Shown here: positions 1-8,649 of the stretch, piece by piece | Layout of the letters: each line of letters opens with the position of its first letter | How positions within the stretch are numbered: the first letter of the stretch is position 1 | Notes under the pieces: generated by a model | Seen by the model: the letters and a program-made list of their open reading frames with translations, nothing else | The model's database searches: none | Told to the model about the DNA's origin: nothing | Position numbers and translations under genes: made by a program | Assembly: GCA_964589175.1 (NCBI GenBank) | Contig: CAZPRY010000005.1 | Coordinates: 88,633 to 152,632 of the forward strand | Direction: 5' to 3' | Source: CAZPRY01 sp964589175 | GTDB lineage: Bacteria; Fidelibacterota; UBA2242 | Length of the DNA: 64,000 bases

Positions 1-1
1 A

Positions 2-1228
2 TCGAGATACGCGATCATTGTGATCCTCGTTGTGGTGGCAGCCGTCTTTCTGCCGCGTTTCTACTGGAAAGCCTTGGGCAAGAGCACCTCCCGGCCGACC
101 GTGTATTATAGCCCGGTGCTGGACGACTTCGTCTACAGCCAGACGGGCGCTTCCGGCGTTATGGAATATCAGGATCTCAGCGGCGGGAGCTACACCATCA
201 AAGAATACCAGCAACTCTTGCCCTTTCTATATGCGCGCAATCTGGAAAAATGGGGCGTTCTGCCCGAATCCATTAAAGGCCTTCCGGTCACGGTCCATTT
301 TATTCAAAAGAATTTGCAGTATTCCCGGCTGCGTCCCTACGAACTGAACGATCCGGGCGTAGCGCTCTACCCGCTTTTTGAGTCGGAGTCCGATTTCACG
401 ACGCTGGAATACCCAAACGAGCTGTTTCGCATCCGGGAGCGGATGGAATTTATCACCGCCGCGACCAATACGGTTGACGAGAGGCTGAGCGTTCTGTTTA
501 CGGAAAAGTTGGAGAGTCTCGGTTTTCAGTTTCCGGCGCGGATGATTGCCGGCAACCCGACGAACATGAAGCCTTTCGATGAAGGCTATTTTATCCTGGA
601 TTCCCAAAACGATCTTTTCCACGTAAAAATGGCCAAAGGTCAGCCCTATTGTGTGCCGATCCCGAAGCCCGCAGATATGGATATCCGCTATATCTCGGTG
701 ACGGAGAATCCGCGCCGCGAGTTCTACGGATTGATCCTGACGCAGGCGGATGAAGTCTACCTGATTATGTATGATGCTTATCGACTGGTGAAATTACCGC
801 TGGTTGATTTCGATCCGGACGAAATGTCTTTCGGGCTCCTGATCGACCCGCTCAACAGCACGATTCAGTATTCCGGCAAAGGTACTGTTAAGACGCTGGT
901 TACCGACCGCGCCTACAATGTCTTAGCCGAAAATGTCATGCACTGGGTGACCAATGAGGAAAAAGCGGTCGGCAGGATTGAGAAGTATCTCTTTCCGTTC
1001 TGTCTGAATACGCGCGTCGGCAACAGCCGTTTCCTCCATTTGGATTTTGAATACTACGGACCGCACTCGCTGTTCGGCGTGTTGTTTTTCCTGCTCCTGT
1101 TTGTCGGTATAAAATATTATCGCAAGGAGAAAATCGGCGCCGATTGGTTCGATCTGGTTGTCGTTGCGTCGACAGGGATTTACGGTTTCCTGGCTGTATT
1201 GTTGGTGAAAACGGAACCCTGGGACTGA
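2..1228 (+). CDS. DUF4857 domain protein, 5' end outside window
   Basis: The frame is open from base 2, so the true start probably lies upstream; a GTG at 20 is the first internal candidate but would cut into a membrane helix. The visible product is about 408 residues: an N-terminal helix (IIVILVVVAAVF), a long soluble part and a C-terminal pair of hydrophobic segments from about residue 355. Short stretches such as LLPFLYARNL, ALYPLFESES and FDEGYFILD match my memory of the Bacteroidota family DUF4857, which sits beside ABC transporter ATPase and permease genes. Function is unknown; the topology suggests a membrane-anchored extracytoplasmic subunit of an exporter. Its expected ABC partners would be upstream, outside the window. 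A terminator follows the stop. Confidence 0.7.
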   Translation, partial: SRYAIIVILVVVAAVFLPRFYWKALGKSTSRPTVYYSPVLDDFVYSQTGASGVMEYQDLSGGSYTIKEYQQLLPFLYARNLEKWGVLPESIKGLPVTVHFIQKNLQYSRLRPYELNDPGVALYPLFESESDFTTLEYPNELFRIRERMEFITAATNTVDERLSVLFTEKLESLGFQFPARMIAGNPTNMKPFDEGYFILDSQNDLFHVKMAKGQPYCVPIPKPADMDIRYISVTENPRREFYGLILTQADEVYLIMYDAYRLVKLPLVDFDPDEMSFGLLIDPLNSTIQYSGKGTVKTLVTDRAYNVLAENVMHWVTNEEKAVGRIEKYLFPFCLNTRVGNSRFLHLDFEYYGPHSLFGVLFFLLLFVGIKYYRKEKIGADWFDLVVVASTGIYGFLAVLLVKTEPWD

Positions 1229-1250
1229 TCTATAGACGTTTTCTGACTTT

Positions 1251-1281
1251 GGGGTGGTGAGTAGCTTGCCACCCCTTTTTT
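1251..1281 (+). terminator. Rho-independent terminator after DUF4857 gene
   Basis: A seven-base stem (GGGGTGG, 1251-1257, with CCACCCC, 1269-1275) closes an 11-nt loop and is followed directly by six T (1276-1281). It lies 22 nt after the DUF4857 stop and reads in the same direction. Confidence 0.8.
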
Positions 1282-1425
1282 ATATTGATGGAATGTTGCC
1301 GGTTCTGCGGGAATATGCAAGTCCCCGGCAGCTGCCCGGCATCCATACTTCAGCGCTCCGACATTTCACCACTCCAACAATCCTTTACTTTAAAGCTCCA
1401 TTCCTCCATCTCTTCCATGTAAAGT

Positions 1426-1448
1426 AAAAAGCCCGGCGATTGCCGGGC
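1426..1448 (-). terminator. Rho-independent terminator after glyS
   Basis: On the minus strand GCCCGGC (1448-1442) pairs with GCCGGGC (1437-1431) around a four-base loop and runs into five T (1430-1426) and more T-rich sequence. It lies about 35 nt beyond the glyS stop and ends the topA-glyS unit. Confidence 0.8.
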
Positions 1449-1483
1449 CTTTGGGTATGTTTGGTAAATGATTTGCGAAGGGC

Positions 1484-3016
1484 TTAGTGGGCCAGTTTTT
1501 CCTTCAGGATGCCGACCACGTTGTCCTTGGGAATGCGGATCTGCTCCAGCGTATCGCGGTCGCGCAGCGTGACCGTGCCGTCTTCCATGGTTTGCGAGTC
1601 GACCGTAATGCCGAACGGTGTTCCGGCTTCATCCTGACGGCGGTAGCGGCGTCCGATGGAACCGCCGGCGTCGTAGAGCGCCGCCATGTTGCGCTTCACG
1701 TCTTCGAAAATGCTGCGGGCTGTCTCCGGCATATTGTCGCGGTTGACGAGCGGCAGGACCGCTGCTTTGATTGGTGCGACCCTCGGATCGAGCCGCAGCA
1801 CGACGCGGTCATGCTCCTCATCTTCCCAGTAAGCGTCCGTCAGGACGGTCAGGATCGTGCGATCCACGCCGGCCGAACTCTCGACCACCGCCGGGACGAT
1901 ATGCTCGTTTTTTTCGCTGTCGAAATAGCTCAGTTTTTTGCCGCTGGCCTGAATGTGCTGATCGAGATCGAAGGTCTGCCGGTCGGCGATGCCTTCCAGT
2001 TCGGACCACCCGAAGGCGAAGCGGTATTCCACATCCGTACAGGCCCGTGCATAGTGGGCCAGTTCGTCATGCGTATGCGGGCGCAGGCGCAGGTTATCCT
2101 CCCGGATGCCGATTTTTTTATACCAGTTGAAACGTTCCTGAACCCAGTACTCGTGCCATTTTTCGCTCTCTTCTTTCTTAACGAAAAATTCCAATTCCAT
2201 CTGCTCGAACTCGCGCGAGCGGAAGATGAAATTGCCGGTCGTGATCTCGTTGCGAAAGGCTTTGCCGATCTGGCCGATACCAAAGGGCAACTTGCCGCGT
2301 GCGGCGGTCATGACATTATCGAAATTGACGAAAATTCCCTGGGCAGTCTCGGGGCGCAGGTAGACCTCGGAGGCTGAATCCTCGCTGGGTCCGAAATGGG
2401 TTTTGAACATCAGGTTGAACTGTTTGGCATTGGAAAGTTCGGGACTGCCGCAATTGGGGCAGTTAATCTTTTCGACGTTTACGGATTTAAGCGCTTTACA
2501 ATGCGGGCAATCTGAGTCCTTATATTGTGACAAATCCTCTGCGTAAATACCTGCTTCAAAAAGCGCAATTGCTCTAGGGTAATTACGTCCAGGTGGATAA
2601 TTTGTAAAAAGACTTCTAAATTGATTTTCTGTTTCGACGAAACCATTCGAGACCTTAAACTTGAAATCGCAATTGGTGCACTTGAAATAGGTCGGGGCCT
2701 TGTCTTCGCGGAAACGGGTTTTGCACTGTTTGCAGTCGATCAACGGATCATGGAAGTTTGCGACGTGACCCGAGGCGACCCAGACGTTGGGATGCATCAG
2801 GATGCCGGCATCCATACCGACGACATTTTCGCGGCTGGTGATCATATCCTGCCACCAGAGATCTTTGATGTTGCGTTTCAGTTCGACGCCCAGCGGGCCG
2901 TAATCCCAGCAGCTGTTCAGGCCGCCGTAGATTTCGCTGGATTGAAAGATAAATCCGCGGCGTTTACTCAGAGAAACCAGTTTCTCCATCTGTATATTGC
3001 GATTGTTTTTCGACAT
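1484..3016 (-). CDS. glyS: Glycine--tRNA ligase, single-chain (alpha2) type
   Basis: Charges tRNA-Gly with glycine in the cytoplasm. The 510-residue class II enzyme has the motif-2 region FRNEITTGNFIFRSREFEQ, the adjacent RPETAQGIF, and motif 3 with GVDRTILTVL. Two CxxC pairs (CKQC/CTNC and CPHC/CPNC, about residues 95-190) form a zinc-ribbon-like insertion. This is the homodimeric type of archaea, Thermus and many FCB bacteria, not the alpha2beta2 GlyQ/GlyS type. It follows topA on the same strand with 96 nt between; that gap has a TATATT on the minus strand (3058-3053) that could be a -10 but no good -35. A 120-bp stretch inside the gene (2521-2640) is distinctly AT-rich compared with its flanks. 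Confidence 0.96.
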   Translation of the reverse strand: MSKNNRNIQMEKLVSLSKRRGFIFQSSEIYGGLNSCWDYGPLGVELKRNIKDLWWQDMITSRENVVGMDAGILMHPNVWVASGHVANFHDPLIDCKQCKTRFREDKAPTYFKCTNCDFKFKVSNGFVETENQFRSLFTNYPPGRNYPRAIALFEAGIYAEDLSQYKDSDCPHCKALKSVNVEKINCPNCGSPELSNAKQFNLMFKTHFGPSEDSASEVYLRPETAQGIFVNFDNVMTAARGKLPFGIGQIGKAFRNEITTGNFIFRSREFEQMELEFFVKKEESEKWHEYWVQERFNWYKKIGIREDNLRLRPHTHDELAHYARACTDVEYRFAFGWSELEGIADRQTFDLDQHIQASGKKLSYFDSEKNEHIVPAVVESSAGVDRTILTVLTDAYWEDEEHDRVVLRLDPRVAPIKAAVLPLVNRDNMPETARSIFEDVKRNMAALYDAGGSIGRRYRRQDEAGTPFGITVDSQTMEDGTVTLRDRDTLEQIRIPKDNVVGILKEKLAH

Positions 3017-3112
3017 TCTGTGCTAATCCTCTGCTTGGTTAAAAATCCCGCTAATATAATGAATGCAGGCTGCTAAATACTAACAGAGATTTGATGGGGC
3101 GCTGCAGCCGGT

Positions 3113-5329
3113 CTAGACTCCGTCCGGGAACTCGGTCTTGCACTGCGGACATATATTCACAATGTTCTTCGATTTGTTCGTCTTGCGCTCCAGGATCGGG
3201 TGTCCGCAGCTCTCGCATTTTTTGTCCACCGGCTCGTTCCAGGAGGCGAATTTGCAATTGGGATAATTGCTGCAGCCGTAGAAGATCTTGCCCCGTTTGG
3301 TGTGTTTTTCGACGATTTTGCCGCCACAATCGGGCTCCGGGCAGCTGATGTTCATCGTGAAGGGCTCGGTCGTCTTGCATTTCGGATAGCCGGAGCAGGC
3401 CCAGAATTTACCGAAACGACCCTGCTTGACGACCATTGGGCTGCCGCAGTTCGGGCAGCTTTTATCCTCCCTGGCCGGTTCATCATCGCCGTCCAGAGTG
3501 CGGGTGTTGCGGCATTCCGGGAATCCGGAGCAGGCCATGAAGCGTCCGTTCTTGCTCCATTTGATGACCATGGGCGATCCGCACTGTTCACAGATTTCGT
3601 CTGTTTTTTCCTGGATGCTGTCTTTGATTTCCTTGCGGCGGGCGTCCATCTGATCCAGCGATTTTTTAAAAGGTGGATAAAAATCGTTCAGGACCGTCAG
3701 CCAGTCCTTGCGATTGGCTTCGATGCTATCCAGGTCGTCTTCCATTTGGGACGTGAATTTGATGTTGAAAATATCCGGCATCCCGTTAACCAGAATTTTG
3801 TTGGTTGTCTTGCCCAGTTCCGTCGGACTGAGCTGATTGATTTTCTTCTCGATATATTTTCGGTCGATGATGGTCGACACAATCGTTGCGTAGGTGCTGG
3901 GCCGCCCGATTCCAAGGCTGTCCAGCTCTTTGATCAGGGTGCCTTCGGTGAAGCGTACCGGCGGTTCGGTGAATTTTTGTTCGGGCCGCAGCCGGAGCAG
4001 CTCCAGAGGATCGCCCGCTTCGAGTTTGCGCGGCAGTTTGTCGCTATTGTCGCTGGTCTCCTGGTCCCCTTTCCAGGTACGCAGGAAGCCGTCGAAGATG
4101 AGTGTTGTACCGACGGTCCGGAAGAGGTACTCGCCGGCGCTGACATCAATGGTTTTCTGGGAGTAAACGGCCGGCTCCATCTGGCAGGCGGTAAAACGGT
4201 TCCAGATCAGGCTATAGAGTTTCAGCTGCTCCTTGGACAGGTAGGCGGCAATTTTATCGGGCGGCAGATCGATACGCGTGGGGCGAATCCCTTCGTGAGC
4301 GTCCTGCACGTTTTTCTTTTTAGTCTGGAAATGGCGCGCTTTCGCGGGCAGGTAATCCTGGCCGAAAGCCCCGGCGATGTAATCCCGGATGCCGTTCACG
4401 GCTTCGTTCGAGATGCGCACCGAATCAGTACGCATGTAAGTGATCAGACCGGCCGGGTCGCCTTCGATATCGATACCCTCGTACAGTTGCTGGGCAATTC
4501 GCATGGTGCGGGTCGCGGTAAACTTGAAGCGGCGCGTGCTTTCCTGCTGCAGGGTGCTGGTGGTGAACGGCGGAGCGGGCGATTTCCTGACCTCCTTGAC
4601 CTGGAGGGCGTCGACCCGGTAATCGGCGTTTTGCAGTGCGGCCAGATGGCCCTGCATGGCCTCCCGATCGGGGATCGAAGCCTTGCGATTACGGATCTTG
4701 AGGCATTTGGCCGTGAATTCCTCATCACCGCCGGTCTTCAGATCGGCGAAAATATCCCAGAATTCAACGGGCTTGAAAATTTCGATTTCCTCTTCACGCT
4801 CACAGATAATGCGCACGGCAACCGATTGAACGCGCCCGGCGCTTAATCCGCGAAAGACGGTGCGCCACAGGATCGGGCTGACCTGGTAACCGACCAGGCG
4901 ATCCAGAATCCGGCGGGCCTGCTGGGCGTTCACCAGGCTGGTATCGATTTTGCGCGGGTGCGCGATGCCGTACTGAATGCCGCTGCGCGTGATCTCGTTG
5001 AACAGCACGCGTTCGATGCTCTTCTCGTCCGCCTTCAACAGGTTGGCGATATGCCAGGCAATCGCTTCGCCCTCGCGGTCCGGGTCCGGAGCCAGGTAAA
5101 TTTTGGAGGCCTCTTTGGCGGCCGCCTTGAGTTGCTGTATGATCTTGGTCTTGCCCTGGATGGTCACATATTTGGGAGTAAAGTTCTTTTCGATGTCGAC
5201 GCCGAGCTCTTTCTGCGGCAGATCGCGAACATGTCCGACCGAAGCCACGACCTGAAAATCCTTGCCCAGGAATTTCTTGATGGTGCGGGCCTTGGAGGGC
5301 GATTCTACGATCAGTAAATATTTGCTCAT
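3113..5329 (-). CDS. topA: DNA topoisomerase I (type IA)
   Basis: Relaxes negative supercoils through a transient 5'-phosphotyrosine link. At 738 residues the order is Toprim domain (VESPSKA near residue 8; DPDREGEAIA at 82-91), the topoisomerase core with active-site Tyr298 in ITYMRTDSVRIS, SLGIGRPSTYA, and a C-terminal tail of about 160 residues with four CxxC-based zinc-ribbon repeats (CEQC, CPNC, the CPEPDC repeat, CESC/CPQC). The ATG is preceded by AAGGAG. A promoter-like pair lies just upstream, so topA probably starts a topA-glyS unit. Confidence 0.97.
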   Translation of the reverse strand: MSKYLLIVESPSKARTIKKFLGKDFQVVASVGHVRDLPQKELGVDIEKNFTPKYVTIQGKTKIIQQLKAAAKEASKIYLAPDPDREGEAIAWHIANLLKADEKSIERVLFNEITRSGIQYGIAHPRKIDTSLVNAQQARRILDRLVGYQVSPILWRTVFRGLSAGRVQSVAVRIICEREEEIEIFKPVEFWDIFADLKTGGDEEFTAKCLKIRNRKASIPDREAMQGHLAALQNADYRVDALQVKEVRKSPAPPFTTSTLQQESTRRFKFTATRTMRIAQQLYEGIDIEGDPAGLITYMRTDSVRISNEAVNGIRDYIAGAFGQDYLPAKARHFQTKKKNVQDAHEGIRPTRIDLPPDKIAAYLSKEQLKLYSLIWNRFTACQMEPAVYSQKTIDVSAGEYLFRTVGTTLIFDGFLRTWKGDQETSDNSDKLPRKLEAGDPLELLRLRPEQKFTEPPVRFTEGTLIKELDSLGIGRPSTYATIVSTIIDRKYIEKKINQLSPTELGKTTNKILVNGMPDIFNIKFTSQMEDDLDSIEANRKDWLTVLNDFYPPFKKSLDQMDARRKEIKDSIQEKTDEICEQCGSPMVIKWSKNGRFMACSGFPECRNTRTLDGDDEPAREDKSCPNCGSPMVVKQGRFGKFWACSGYPKCKTTEPFTMNISCPEPDCGGKIVEKHTKRGKIFYGCSNYPNCKFASWNEPVDKKCESCGHPILERKTNKSKNIVNICPQCKTEFPDGV

Positions 5330-5350
5330 AATTTCTCCTTTGCGGCCGAA

Positions 5351-5378
5351 AATTTACGAAGATAGTCGCTAATTGCAA
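5351..5378 (-). promoter_or_regulatory. Candidate sigma70-type promoter of topA
   Basis: On the minus strand TTGCAA (5378-5373), a 16-nt spacer and TAAATT (5356-5351) precede the topA start codon by about 20 nt. The same -10 form recurs before eno, prmC and a HAD gene in this window. Confidence 0.5.
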
Positions 5379-5508
5379 TATTTTAATCGGCGTTCCCTCG
5401 GCAAAACGAAAACCGGGTGCGGCTTTCTGAGCGGATTTTAGGGCAAGCGCTCAGAGCAAAACGCTGTTCGTGAGACATTCGGGAAAGCGCAAATATGGGG
5501 ATTTTGGG

Positions 5509-6060
5509 CTAGAATTCCTTTTTAGTGCTGTTGCTGAACGAGAGCGCAAAGCGGATTCCGTAGTTGTTCTTGGCCCGGTTCCAGTTCGAATAGATATCGA
5601 GGCCGAAAGCTACATCGGGCAGGGGCGGCGGGCGGAAGATAACCTGTAAATTCGTCCAAATCCCCATTCCCGATGTTTCGCTCCATTGATTGATAATATT
5701 CGGAATCGGGGGATTCTTGATCTTTCCGGAATTAAAGGATGGGCCGATGAACAGGGCTTCTAAAAAATATTTTCCCGCGTGGCGAGCGCCGGTCGAAACG
5801 CTCAGGGTGTTGAGATAGTATTTGTGCTGACTGAAATCGCCGTTGGTTACGGAGAGCGCGACCTGAAAAAAGTGCTTGCGGCCGAAATTGTGACTGATGC
5901 CGCCGTTCCAGCCCGGTCCCTGTTTGGTAATCGTATAGCCGACGCCGCCGGCGATATTGGTCCATTCCTCCCGCTCGAAATTGATCAGCCTGGCATCGAG
6001 TTCCGCTACCGAAAGAGCGAGAAGCATGCTATAAATCAGCACTATCCTGACACTACTCAT
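5509..6060 (-). CDS. Small putative outer-membrane beta-barrel protein
   Basis: I do not recognise a family. The 183-residue product starts with a hydrophobic signal-like segment (VLIYSMLLALSV, residues 7-18). The rest alternates short polar and aromatic beta-strand-like stretches (GGVGYTITK, HFFQVALSVTN, YFLEALFIGPSF, GIWTNLQVIF, VAFGLDIYSNW, YGIRFALSFS), as in small eight-strand outer-membrane barrels. This is inference from composition only. It has its own upstream promoter-like pair and a GAAA-tetraloop hairpin in its leader. It lies between topA and the ParA gene, all on the minus strand. Confidence 0.6.
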   Translation of the reverse strand: MSSVRIVLIYSMLLALSVAELDARLINFEREEWTNIAGGVGYTITKQGPGWNGGISHNFGRKHFFQVALSVTNGDFSQHKYYLNTLSVSTGARHAGKYFLEALFIGPSFNSGKIKNPPIPNIINQWSETSGMGIWTNLQVIFRPPPLPDVAFGLDIYSNWNRAKNNYGIRFALSFSNSTKKEF

Positions 6061-6106
6061 TCCGCACCCTGTTCATAACTTTTTAAACCCGTCGCTTTCT
6101 CACCGT

Positions 6107-6122
6107 AGTCTTTTTCAAGACT
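6107..6122 (-). other. GAAA-tetraloop hairpin in leader of the 5509-6060 gene
   Basis: On the minus strand AGTCTT, GAAA, AAGACT form a perfect six-pair stem with a GNRA loop, about 47 nt upstream of the ATG. It could be an mRNA-stabilising or regulatory element; no T-tract follows, so it is not a terminator in this direction. Confidence 0.4.
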
Positions 6123-6138
6123 GGTTGGATATCTTATC

Positions 6139-6166
6139 AAAATATGTTCCAAGCGGTAAAATGCAA
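6139..6166 (-). promoter_or_regulatory. Candidate promoter of the 5509-6060 gene
   Basis: On the minus strand TTGCAT (6166-6161), a 16-nt spacer and TATTTT (6144-6139) lie about 79 nt before the ATG. The hexamers match sigma70 consensus only in part. Confidence 0.4.
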
Positions 6167-6195
6167 ATTATTCAATAATTTAAAAAATAAAATCT

Positions 6196-6242
6196 GAGCT
6201 AGCTCGTGTAATTGTTATACGAATCCGTATAGGAATTATACG
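6196..6242. repeat. Palindrome and TATACG inverted half-site cluster beside parA
   Basis: GAGCTAGCTC (6196-6205) is a perfect 10-bp palindrome. It is followed by three half-sites in alternating orientation: TATACG (6216-6221), CGTATA (6226-6231), TATACG (6237-6242). Their starts are 10 and 11 bp apart, about one helical turn. The cluster ends 18 bp from the ParA stop codon and lies upstream of the promoter of the next minus-strand gene. It could be an operator for that gene or a centromere-like ParA-system site; neither is proven. Confidence 0.5.
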
Positions 6243-6260
6243 CTGTCGGGCAATAGTCGA

Positions 6261-7010
6261 TCAGAGATTTGCGATATGAGCGGCGACTTCGCTCCAGAGT
6301 CGCCGGTAAGCCTGCGCAGGGGCGGATTGGGCCGCGAAAACCATGACCGGCTTGCGGTGCACGCCCATTTTTTCGACGATGGCGGAATAGGGGATCTGGC
6401 TGCTGAAAATTCCGTCCATCCGGAGGGGCAGGTCTTCCATAATCTGGCGGTGCATCGATTTGCGTTTTTCGACCATGCAGAAAAAGCTGCGGATTTTGGT
6501 TTCATCAAGCTGGTTGTCCCGGAAAAACTGCAGCAGTTTCTCGAGCGTAATCACGGACAGAGTGGTGGGTACCAATGGCAAAAGGATCAAATCGGCAGCA
6601 AAGAAAACATTTTCGGAGGCTAGGGTAATATTCGGCGGACAGTCCAGAAATACGATATCGTATTCGCTTTTGAATGGCCTGAGCACCTCTTTGAGACGCT
6701 GGCGCGAGCGTTTGCGGTCATCCAGCAGGATGTCCAGATTGCGGTAAGAGAAGCTGGCGGGCAGCAGGTCGAGGTTGCTATAGTCCGTGCCCTTGATCCG
6801 TTTATCGATCTTCTGACCGCCCTTGATCAGGGCCTTACCGCTGAGTTTTTTGGGCGTGCGGATTCGGAAATAATAGGTCGAGGAACCCTGGGGATCCAGG
6901 TCGACGAGCAAGCTGCGGTTACCGTCGCGTCCGGAGAGGTAGGCCAGGTTGACGGCTGTTGCGGTTTTGCCCACGCCGCCTTTCATGTTGTAAACTGCAA
7001 TGATCTTCAA
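6261..7010 (-). CDS. ParA/MinD-family ATPase coupled to a CHAD gene
   Basis: A 249-residue P-loop partitioning ATPase. The deviant Walker A KGGVGKT (residues 10-16) has the signature lysine K10; Walker A' is VDLDPQGSS (36-44) and Walker B DIVFLDCPPN ends with Asp123 in place. ParA proteins move plasmids, chromosomes or protein cargo by ATP-dependent nucleoid binding. There is no ParB, Noc or chromosome-partition gene next to it. The start is a TTG whose bases overlap the CHAD gene stop (TTGA), so the two are probably translationally coupled. It is the last gene of the ROK-sixA-ppk-CHAD-ParA run. I infer that its cargo is linked to polyphosphate; the family alone would not tell. Confidence 0.9.
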   Translation of the reverse strand: MKIIAVYNMKGGVGKTATAVNLAYLSGRDGNRSLLVDLDPQGSSTYYFRIRTPKKLSGKALIKGGQKIDKRIKGTDYSNLDLLPASFSYRNLDILLDDRKRSRQRLKEVLRPFKSEYDIVFLDCPPNITLASENVFFAADLILLPLVPTTLSVITLEKLLQFFRDNQLDETKIRSFFCMVEKRKSMHRQIMEDLPLRMDGIFSSQIPYSAIVEKMGVHRKPVMVFAAQSAPAQAYRRLWSEVAAHIANL

Positions 7011-8575
7011 TTTGACGATTCCTTTCGCCTGTTTTTTTCGAAAAGATGCCGGAAAAGAGCTGTGTTTTCAGGTGACATGAATTTACGGAATTCCCGGGCA
7101 AAATTCTCCCGGACGCTGTTTTGCCGGTCGTGCAGGTGGCAAACCAGGCCGCCGATCGCCGCGGCCAGCGCGATGGTTTCTTCCTTTTCGGCGGGCATTG
7201 CCCGCAAAAATGCGGAGAGGTAATTTTGCTGAACAGCCAGATCGTTATATTCACCCAGGTTGTCCTGCACGCGTTTTAAATCACCGATCAGATGCTGAAT
7301 GTCCCCGGCGGGGAAGAGCGCCTGGAAAAACTCAAGCAGGTAGCGTAAAATTTTGCATTCGATCCGCAGGCGGTGGAACTGCGCGTCACTTGCCCGCTCG
7401 TCAATCCGCCGGCCTGTATTTTTAATTTGACGGTAGCTTTTAGCGATGTTACGCTGAGCGAGAGAGAGGATCGGCTTCCCCGAATTCGGGGTCTCTTCAT
7501 ATTCATCGGCTTGTGTCGGATCGAGAAAATTCTTCCAATTCCGCAGCATATGACGGCAGGAAGCGGAGCGTAGCGCTTTGACGAGCCGGCGATGCGCTTT
7601 TCCACGTTCCCGGCGCAACTGCCGAAACAGCGGATCGAGGCCGCTCCACAGGGCGGGCGGGAGTATGTCGCAGTAGATTTTTTCTTTGAGCAGATAGACA
7701 TCCAGGTCGCGCTGCGGATTGCTCAGCCGGCCGAGATGGGAGAGGTCACCGCGCAATTTCTCGGTAATTTCGGGCGGGAAAATGTCCTTCATCTGGCTGA
7801 GAAACGAACGGGATTTGCGGATCGCAATTCGGAAATAGTGCAGGAACTCCGTGTCGATGTCTTCGATGACGCCTTTTTCGTTGCTTTGGACGATTTCGAA
7901 CAGCCCGGACAGGATGATCAGCGCCGCCTGCCGGCCGGTCATCTCCGGCGCTACGGTATTGTAAAATTTATGGCAGTTTTCCCCAATCCGGATACCCTGG
8001 GCGCCGGCGATCTGAACAATCAGAGGCGTGCTGTCTTCGACCAGGTTCAGAGACGCCAGAAAATCCCGGAACCGGGCCAAATCGCGATGATATCCCCTGA
8101 CCGGCTGCAGGCGCAGGGCGCGGAAGCTTCGGTGCGGTTCACCGTCCCGGGCATGCCTGATTGTTTCCAGGAAAATCTGCAAAACCGTTTTTTCGTCGGC
8201 ATTCAGTACGGCGTATCCGTCGATGCGGCTGCGCAGGGACAGGTAAGGGATGAGGGCTCGCGGGCCCGTATATTTTTCCAGAATAGTGCGGATACGGGCG
8301 TCTTCGAAATCGCGGGCGAAGCGCGGTGTTCCCGACGAAGGCAGCGGCCATTCGAGTAGCGTTTTTTCCGGGTCTACCCGCCGGAGTATGAATGATGACG
8401 GGCTTTGATACAGAACGGCATTGCCGCAGAAGAGCCGCCAGTCGAAGGTATCCAGGCAATTCAGGCGCAGGTTCTGAGACGGCAGTTTCCGCAAGCGAAA
8501 AGTGCGCGCGGTTTGATCGAGAAGATCACTGAAGGACAGGTCTTCCGGGAGGCTGTAGCGTATCGGGCTTTCCAT
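7007..8575 (-). CDS. CHAD domain protein with degenerate CYTH-like N-terminus
   Basis: CHAD is an all-helical domain rich in conserved histidines and basic residues that binds polyphosphate and targets proteins to polyphosphate granules. In this 522-residue protein it runs from about residue 235 (FLHYFRIAIRKSRSFL) to the end, with the second diagnostic repeat FHRLRIECKILRYLLEFF near 415. The first 200 residues have weak CYTH (triphosphate tunnel) features: a DTFDWRLF segment like the family's DT.D..L, and a late VRGYHRDL. They lack the ExExK catalytic signature, so this part is probably inactive. The gene lies 74 nt after ppk1 and its stop overlaps the ParA start. That context fits a granule-associated role. 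Confidence 0.88.
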   Translation of the reverse strand: MESPIRYSLPEDLSFSDLLDQTARTFRLRKLPSQNLRLNCLDTFDWRLFCGNAVLYQSPSSFILRRVDPEKTLLEWPLPSSGTPRFARDFEDARIRTILEKYTGPRALIPYLSLRSRIDGYAVLNADEKTVLQIFLETIRHARDGEPHRSFRALRLQPVRGYHRDLARFRDFLASLNLVEDSTPLIVQIAGAQGIRIGENCHKFYNTVAPEMTGRQAALIILSGLFEIVQSNEKGVIEDIDTEFLHYFRIAIRKSRSFLSQMKDIFPPEITEKLRGDLSHLGRLSNPQRDLDVYLLKEKIYCDILPPALWSGLDPLFRQLRRERGKAHRRLVKALRSASCRHMLRNWKNFLDPTQADEYEETPNSGKPILSLAQRNIAKSYRQIKNTGRRIDERASDAQFHRLRIECKILRYLLEFFQALFPAGDIQHLIGDLKRVQDNLGEYNDLAVQQNYLSAFLRAMPAEKEETIALAAAIGGLVCHLHDRQNSVRENFAREFRKFMSPENTALFRHLFEKNRRKESSN

Positions 8576-8649
8576 GGAAACTCCGACTCGTTCACATGAA
8601 TTTGGGCGAAACCAAATATAAAAAAGTGCGACGATCTATGTAACGCTAT

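Noticed and set aside
3200..4846. 548-codon open frame antisense to topA
   Set aside because: It mirrors the codon bias of topA on the other strand, has no family resemblance and lies wholly inside a certain gene.
6261..7010. ParA as the chromosomal Soj of a parAB locus
   Set aside because: No parB, gidB, mnmG or dnaA neighbourhood; context is polyphosphate genes. Not fully excluded without a tree.
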